This document shows, piece by piece, positions 29,933-33,988 of a stretch of 33,988 bases of DNA. Under the pieces are notes generated by a model, which searched no databases, was not told where the DNA came from, and was given only the letters and a program-made list of their open reading frames with translations. The position numbers and the translations under genes are program-made. The DNA lies in NCBI GenBank assembly GCA_020847555.1, contig JADLBT010000324.1, forward strand, positions 1 through 33,988, written 5' to 3'. Source of the stretch: Gemmataceae bacterium (lineage in GTDB: Bacteria; Planctomycetota; Planctomycetia; Gemmatales; Gemmataceae). Each line of letters starts with the position of its first letter. Position 1 is the stretch's first letter.

Positions 29933-32900
29933 ATGCGCAGACTTAACGCCAAACTCCTGTTTTCCTTCCTCGGCGGGCTCGTCGTGCTGTCCGGCACCGT
30001 CTTCGCGGTCCATCGCCTGCAGGCCGGCAACATCAGCGATGCCCTGCTGTACCAGGCCGACCAGGCGGGCAAGGAGAACCGCCCGGACCAGGTGGCCCGA
30101 TATCTCAACCGCTACCTGGAGTTCGCCCCGGACGATCACGACGCCCGCGCCCGCCTCGGCAAGACGCTGGCCGACCCGCGCCTTGTCGTCACCACGCGCG
30201 GCCGCGACCGAGCCCGGTTCGTCCTCGAACAGGTGCTCACCCATGACCCGGACCGGCACGAGGCGCGCCGGTGCCTGGCGAAGCTGCTCCTCGACGCCCG
30301 GTATCCGGACCAGGCGGAGGAGCACCTCAAGTACCTCCAGAAGGCCCGACCGACCGATCCGGAGGTGGTCGCGCTCGTCAGCCAGTGGCAGGAGCTGCGC
30401 GGCCGGCCGGAGGAGGCGCTCGACAGCCTGCGCAAGAGCGTGCAGAGCGCGGACGCGCCGGCCGGCAACCACGTCCGGCTGATCGGCTTCCTCCGCGGGC
30501 TCGACCGGGGCCGCCGCGGCAAGCACTTCACGGAGGCGGAGCGCCAGCTCGCCGAGGCGACGCGCAAGGCGCCGGAGGACTGTGGCGTGCTGCTCGCGGC
30601 CGCCGACCTGGCCCAGGATCGCGGGGAGCTGAAGGAGGCCCGCACGCACGTTGAGCGCGCGTTCAAGAAGCACCCGACCGAGGGGCGCGTCTACCTCGCC
30701 CTCGGGCGGCTGGCGCTGCAGGAGAACAAACGGCCGGACGCTCTGGCCGCCCTCCGGGCCGGGATCGAGGCGGTCCCGCTCAAGGATCGTTTCGAGCTGC
30801 AGTGGGCGCTGGCGAACATCCTCCTGGACGGCGGCGACCTGGACGAGGGCCGGGCGGTCACCCGGCAGATCCAGGACAACAACCCCGGCCCGGGAGCGGT
30901 CGATTATCTGCAGGCGCGGGCGCTGATGCACCAGGGACGCTGGTTCGAGGCGTCCCGGCTGCTGGAGGGGGTGCGGGCGCTGTTCCAGACCGTCACCCCG
31001 CTGGCCGTCCAGGTCGAGCTGCTGCTCGCGTCCTGTTACGAGCGGATGGAGGAGCCGGCCCGGCAGCTGGCGGCGTGCGACCGGGCCGCCCAGATGGACC
31101 CGGACAACGGCCCGGCCCAGCAGGGCAAGGCGAAGGCGCTGTGGGCTCTCGGCCAGACGGACGCGGCCATCCTCCAGTACCGGGCGATTGTCGCCCGCAA
31201 CGTCGAGCGCAAGGCGCCGGTGAGCGGGCGGGTCGAGCTGGCCCGGATGCTCCTGCTCCGGGCGATGGAGGCAGAGAAGGCCGACTGGCGGGCGGTCGTA
31301 GCCGAACTGGACGCAGCCGAGAAGGAGCAGCCGGGGACGCCCGACGTGGTCCTTCTGCGGGCGGAGCTGTACGCGGCTCGCAAGCAGTACGACGAGGCCG
31401 GGGCCGTCCTCGGCAAGGCCCTCCAGGAGCGGCCGAAGCACGTCGAGTTCTGGACCGCGGCGGCCGGCCTGGCCGACCGGAAGGGCGAGCCGGAGAACGC
31501 CCACCGACTCCTCGACGAGGCGAAACGGCAGGCCGGCGATTCCGTCGAGCTGCGCCTCGCGCGGGCACGGCTGTGGGCCGGGCGTCCCGACCCCGACGCG
31601 GTCAAGGCGCTGCGCCGGTTGGAGGAGAAGCGTGACGGCTTCACCCCCGAGCAGCAGACGGCCCTGCTGAACGGCCTGGCCGAGGCGAACTACCGGGCCG
31701 GCAACCCGGCCGATGCCGGGCGTCTGTGGGCCGAGCTGGCGAAGCAGCCGCGTAACGCCCAGAACCTGAAGCTCCGCCTGCTCCTGTTCGACCTGGCCGT
31801 GCAGCAGAAGGACGACGCCGCCATGCAGCGCCTGCTCGACGAGATCCGCACCCTCGAGGGCGGTGAGTCGCCGGTGTGGCTGTTCGGCCAGGCGTCGCGC
31901 CGACTGGTGAAGGCCCGGCAGGGGGACCGCAAGGCGCTCGCGGAAGCCCGGCAGATGCTCGACCAGGTGGTGGCGCAGCGGCCTGCGTGGCCGGCCGTCC
32001 TGCTCGCCCAGGCCGAGGTGGAGGAGATGCAGGGGAACGTCGAGCAGGCCATCACCTACTACCGGCGGGTGATCGAGCAGGGGGTGCATACGCCGCGCGT
32101 CGTCCGCCAGCTGGTCCAGCTGCTGACCGCCCGGCAGCGCTACGCCGAGGCCGAGCAGGAGCTGCGCAAGCTCCGGCAGCTGACGCCCCAGTTCCGGCGC
32201 ATCGCTGTCAACCTGCGCGCGGGGAAGGGGAGCTTCGAGGATCTGCTCCGCGACGTCGATGAGGCCGCTCCGGAGACGTCCACCGACTACCGCGACCACC
32301 TGTGGCGCGGCCAGGTGCTGTCGTCCGGCCGGCGCAAGTCGGTCGAGGCCGAGAAGGCGCTGCGCCGGGCGGTCGAGCTGGCCGACACGAAGCCGGAAAC
32401 GTGGGTGGCGCTGGTCCAGTACCTGCGCGACACGGCCCAGAAGGACCGGGCCGCGGCCGAGATTGAGCGGGCGCGGGCGAAGCTGACCGGCCCGAGCGCG
32501 CCCGCCGCCCTGGCACAGTGCTACGAGCTGGTCGGCCGCCCGGACAGGGCGCGGCTGCAATACCGGGCCGGGCTGGAGGCCCAGCCGCACGACGTCCACG
32601 CCCGCCGCAACTTCATCGGCTTCTGCCTGCGGACCGGCGCCCACCAGGAGGCGGAGCCGCACCTGCGCGCCATCCTGGACCGGAAGGTGAAGGCGACCGA
32701 CGCGGACGTGGCCTGGGCTCGGCGCGGGCTTGCGCTGACGCTCGCCACCACCGCCGACCACCAGCGCCTGCCCGAGGCGCTCAAGCTGGTCGGCCTCGCT
32801 CTGGACGCCAAGGGCGAGCCGGTGGACGGGCCGGCCCCGGCCGGCGGGTGGCCGGACGAGGATCAGGTGACCCGGGCGCGCGTCCTCGCGACCCAGACGC

Positions 32901-33988
32901 GCCGGCCGACCCGGACGCGGGCGGTGGCGATCCTGGAGGAGATCCAGAAGCGCAAGGCGCTGGCCGCCGACGACCAGCTGCTGCTGGCCCAGCTCTACCT
33001 GACGATGGGGCCGGAAGAGGTGTGGTGGGCGAAGGCGCGCGAGCAGCTGAGCCGGCTGGTTGCAAACCACCCGCGCAACCCGCTGTACCTGAGCGCCTAC
33101 ACCCAGGCGCTGCTGCGGAGCGGCGACACGCTCGAGGCAGACCGCATCATCAAGATGCTGGAGCGCGTCGAGAAGGAGCGGCAGCTGTCGCTCGGGGCGG
33201 CCGAGCTGCGGTCGCGGCTGCTGGAGGCACGCGGCAAGGGCGAGGACGCGCTGAAGGTGCTGCGGGCGTATGCCGAGGCCCCCGACGCCACCCCCGACCG
33301 TGCCTTGCTCTGCGCCGGGCTGGAGGCGCGCCTGGGCCGGGTGAAGGAGGCGGTCGATCAGTGCGAGCAGGCCCGCAAGCAGTGCCGGCCGGAGGCGATC
33401 GGCGGCGCCGGGGTGGCGCTGCTGCGCGCCGCCCTGTCCGCCCGCGGCCACCGCGAGGACGTCTGGCGCGCCCAGGCGGCCCGCATCGAGGCGTGGCTGC
33501 AGGAGGCGCTGGCTGCCGCTCCCGACAACACCACCCTGCGGCTGCAGCTGGCGGACCTGGTCGATCTGCTCGGCCGGCCGAGTGACGCGGAGGCGCTGTA
33601 CCGCGAGGTGCTCCGCCGCACCCCGGGGAACCACGTCGCGCTGAACAACCTCGCCTGGCTCCTCACCCAGAAGCCGGGCGGGGCGGGCGAAGCGCTGAAG
33701 CTGGTCCAGCAGGCGATCGATGCCCGCGGCCCGCGGGCGGAGTTGCTCGACACGCGGGCGGTGGCGTACCTGGCGCTGGGCCAGGCTGACAAGGCGGTCG
33801 CGGACCTGGAGCAGGCCGTCGCCGACGCCCCGACCCCGGCCAAGCACTTCCACCTGGCCCAGGCGCACCAAAAGTCGCGCAACACCCAGGCGGCGCGGCA
33901 GGCCCTGCAGCGTGCCACCACCGCCGGCCTGACCGCCGAGCGTCTCCACCCCGCGGAGCGCGAGGCGTTCCAGCGGCTGAAGGCCGAG
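29933..33988 (+). CDS. Giant TPR-repeat protein with N-terminal anchor (3' end outside window)
   Basis: The frame from ATG 29933 stays open for 1352 codons to the last base of the window, so the C-terminus is missing. It starts with one hydrophobic segment (AKLLFSFLGGLVVLSGTVFA), probably a membrane anchor or uncleaved signal. The remainder is a long series of helical TPR-like units with the expected Ala/Gly/Leu spacing, for example ADQAGKENRPDQVARYLNRY near residue 40 and TRAVAYLALGQADKAVADLE near the end. Such proteins act as protein-interaction scaffolds. Proteins with many TPRs accompany PEP-CTERM/exosortase systems, and this one follows a PEP-CTERM gene by 227 bases, which is suggestive only. 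There is no good SD before the ATG. The opposite strand has an equally long open frame, a GC-bias artefact. Confidence 0.9.
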   Translation, partial: MRRLNAKLLFSFLGGLVVLSGTVFAVHRLQAGNISDALLYQADQAGKENRPDQVARYLNRYLEFAPDDHDARARLGKTLADPRLVVTTRGRDRARFVLEQVLTHDPDRHEARRCLAKLLLDARYPDQAEEHLKYLQKARPTDPEVVALVSQWQELRGRPEEALDSLRKSVQSADAPAGNHVRLIGFLRGLDRGRRGKHFTEAERQLAEATRKAPEDCGVLLAAADLAQDRGELKEARTHVERAFKKHPTEGRVYLALGRLALQENKRPDALAALRAGIEAVPLKDRFELQWALANILLDGGDLDEGRAVTRQIQDNNPGPGAVDYLQARALMHQGRWFEASRLLEGVRALFQTVTPLAVQVELLLASCYERMEEPARQLAACDRAAQMDPDNGPAQQGKAKALWALGQTDAAILQYRAIVARNVERKAPVSGRVELARMLLLRAMEAEKADWRAVVAELDAAEKEQPGTPDVVLLRAELYAARKQYDEAGAVLGKALQERPKHVEFWTAAAGLADRKGEPENAHRLLDEAKRQAGDSVELRLARARLWAGRPDPDAVKALRRLEEKRDGFTPEQQTALLNGLAEANYRAGNPADAGRLWAELAKQPRNAQNLKLRLLLFDLAVQQKDDAAMQRLLDEIRTLEGGESPVWLFGQASRRLVKARQGDRKALAEARQMLDQVVAQRPAWPAVLLAQAEVEEMQGNVEQAITYYRRVIEQGVHTPRVVRQLVQLLTARQRYAEAEQELRKLRQLTPQFRRIAVNLRAGKGSFEDLLRDVDEAAPETSTDYRDHLWRGQVLSSGRRKSVEAEKALRRAVELADTKPETWVALVQYLRDTAQKDRAAAEIERARAKLTGPSAPAALAQCYELVGRPDRARLQYRAGLEAQPHDVHARRNFIGFCLRTGAHQEAEPHLRAILDRKVKATDADVAWARRGLALTLATTADHQRLPEALKLVGLALDAKGEPVDGPAPAGGWPDEDQVTRARVLATQTRRPTRTRAVAILEEIQKRKALAADDQLLLAQLYLTMGPEEVWWAKAREQLSRLVANHPRNPLYLSAYTQALLRSGDTLEADRIIKMLERVEKERQLSLGAAELRSRLLEARGKGEDALKVLRAYAEAPDATPDRALLCAGLEARLGRVKEAVDQCEQARKQCRPEAIGGAGVALLRAALSARGHREDVWRAQAARIEAWLQEALAAAPDNTTLRLQLADLVDLLGRPSDAEALYREVLRRTPGNHVALNNLAWLLTQKPGGAGEALKLVQQAIDARGPRAELLDTRAVAYLALGQADKAVADLEQAVADAPTPAKHFHLAQAHQKSRNTQAARQALQRATTAGLTAERLHPAEREAFQRLKAE

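Noticed and set aside
29879..33949. Minus-strand open frame of over 1300 codons opposite the TPR gene
   Set aside because: It mirrors the TPR frame because high-GC third positions remove stops from the antisense frame. Its product is Gln/Arg/Leu-rich without domains, and the plus frame has clear TPR units and an N-terminal anchor.

Overview
The window is GC-rich chromosomal DNA that looks planctomycete, most likely a Gemmata-type lineage. The evidence is the gene set: a DUF1080 secreted protein, a DUF4058 protein, a PEP-CTERM protein, a very long TPR protein with an N-terminal membrane anchor, and a phosphotransferase of the WHDHVLF type. This placement is inference from gene families and composition, because no rRNA gene is present. 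I see no tRNA, rRNA, CRISPR array, transposase or phage gene.

Layout. 1-2762 (-): large zinc-ribbon/multi-TM protein, cut by the window edge and carrying an in-frame TAG. 3069-4589 (+): sigma-54 response regulator. 4686-6491 (+): mutL. 6569-8161 (+): DUF4058 protein and a membrane-anchored Cys phosphatase. 8274-9170 (-): secreted hypothetical. 9372-12728 (+): carB. 12833-13858 (+): phosphotransferase-like protein. 13968-14654 (-): DUF1080 protein. 14785-15468 (+): PLD-family protein. 15852-17561 (+): acyl-CoA ligase. 17822-19440 (+): GH88 hydrolase and phosphoesterase, translationally coupled. 19774-20466 (+): Pro/Ala-rich secreted protein split by an in-frame TGA. 20676-21272 (+): PilZ protein. 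21334-22104 (-): lipoprotein. 22205-23263 (+): tartrate/D-malate dehydrogenase split by an in-frame TAG. 23323-26001 (-): acyltransferase-ACP-ligase fusion. 26113-27537 (-): glnA. 27744-28136 (+): small secreted coiled protein. 28184-28495 (-): small zinc-ribbon protein. 29088-29705 (+): PEP-CTERM protein. 29933-33988 (+): giant TPR protein running off the window.

Most genes are single transcription units with many strand switches. The only clear coupling is GH88 with the phosphoesterase. A recurrent -10-like TAGAAT lies upstream of several genes.

The most interesting signal is at the DNA level. At least two families of GC-rich palindromic elements are scattered between genes. A 71-bp element of one family lies in frame inside the mutL linker, and an 87-bp element with imperfect terminal inverted repeats lies in frame between the two halves of carB. 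Separately, three otherwise intact genes are broken by single in-frame stop codons (two TAG, one TGA), although TAG and TGA also serve as ordinary terminal stops in neighbouring genes. I found no multi-gene system that I would call new with confidence.
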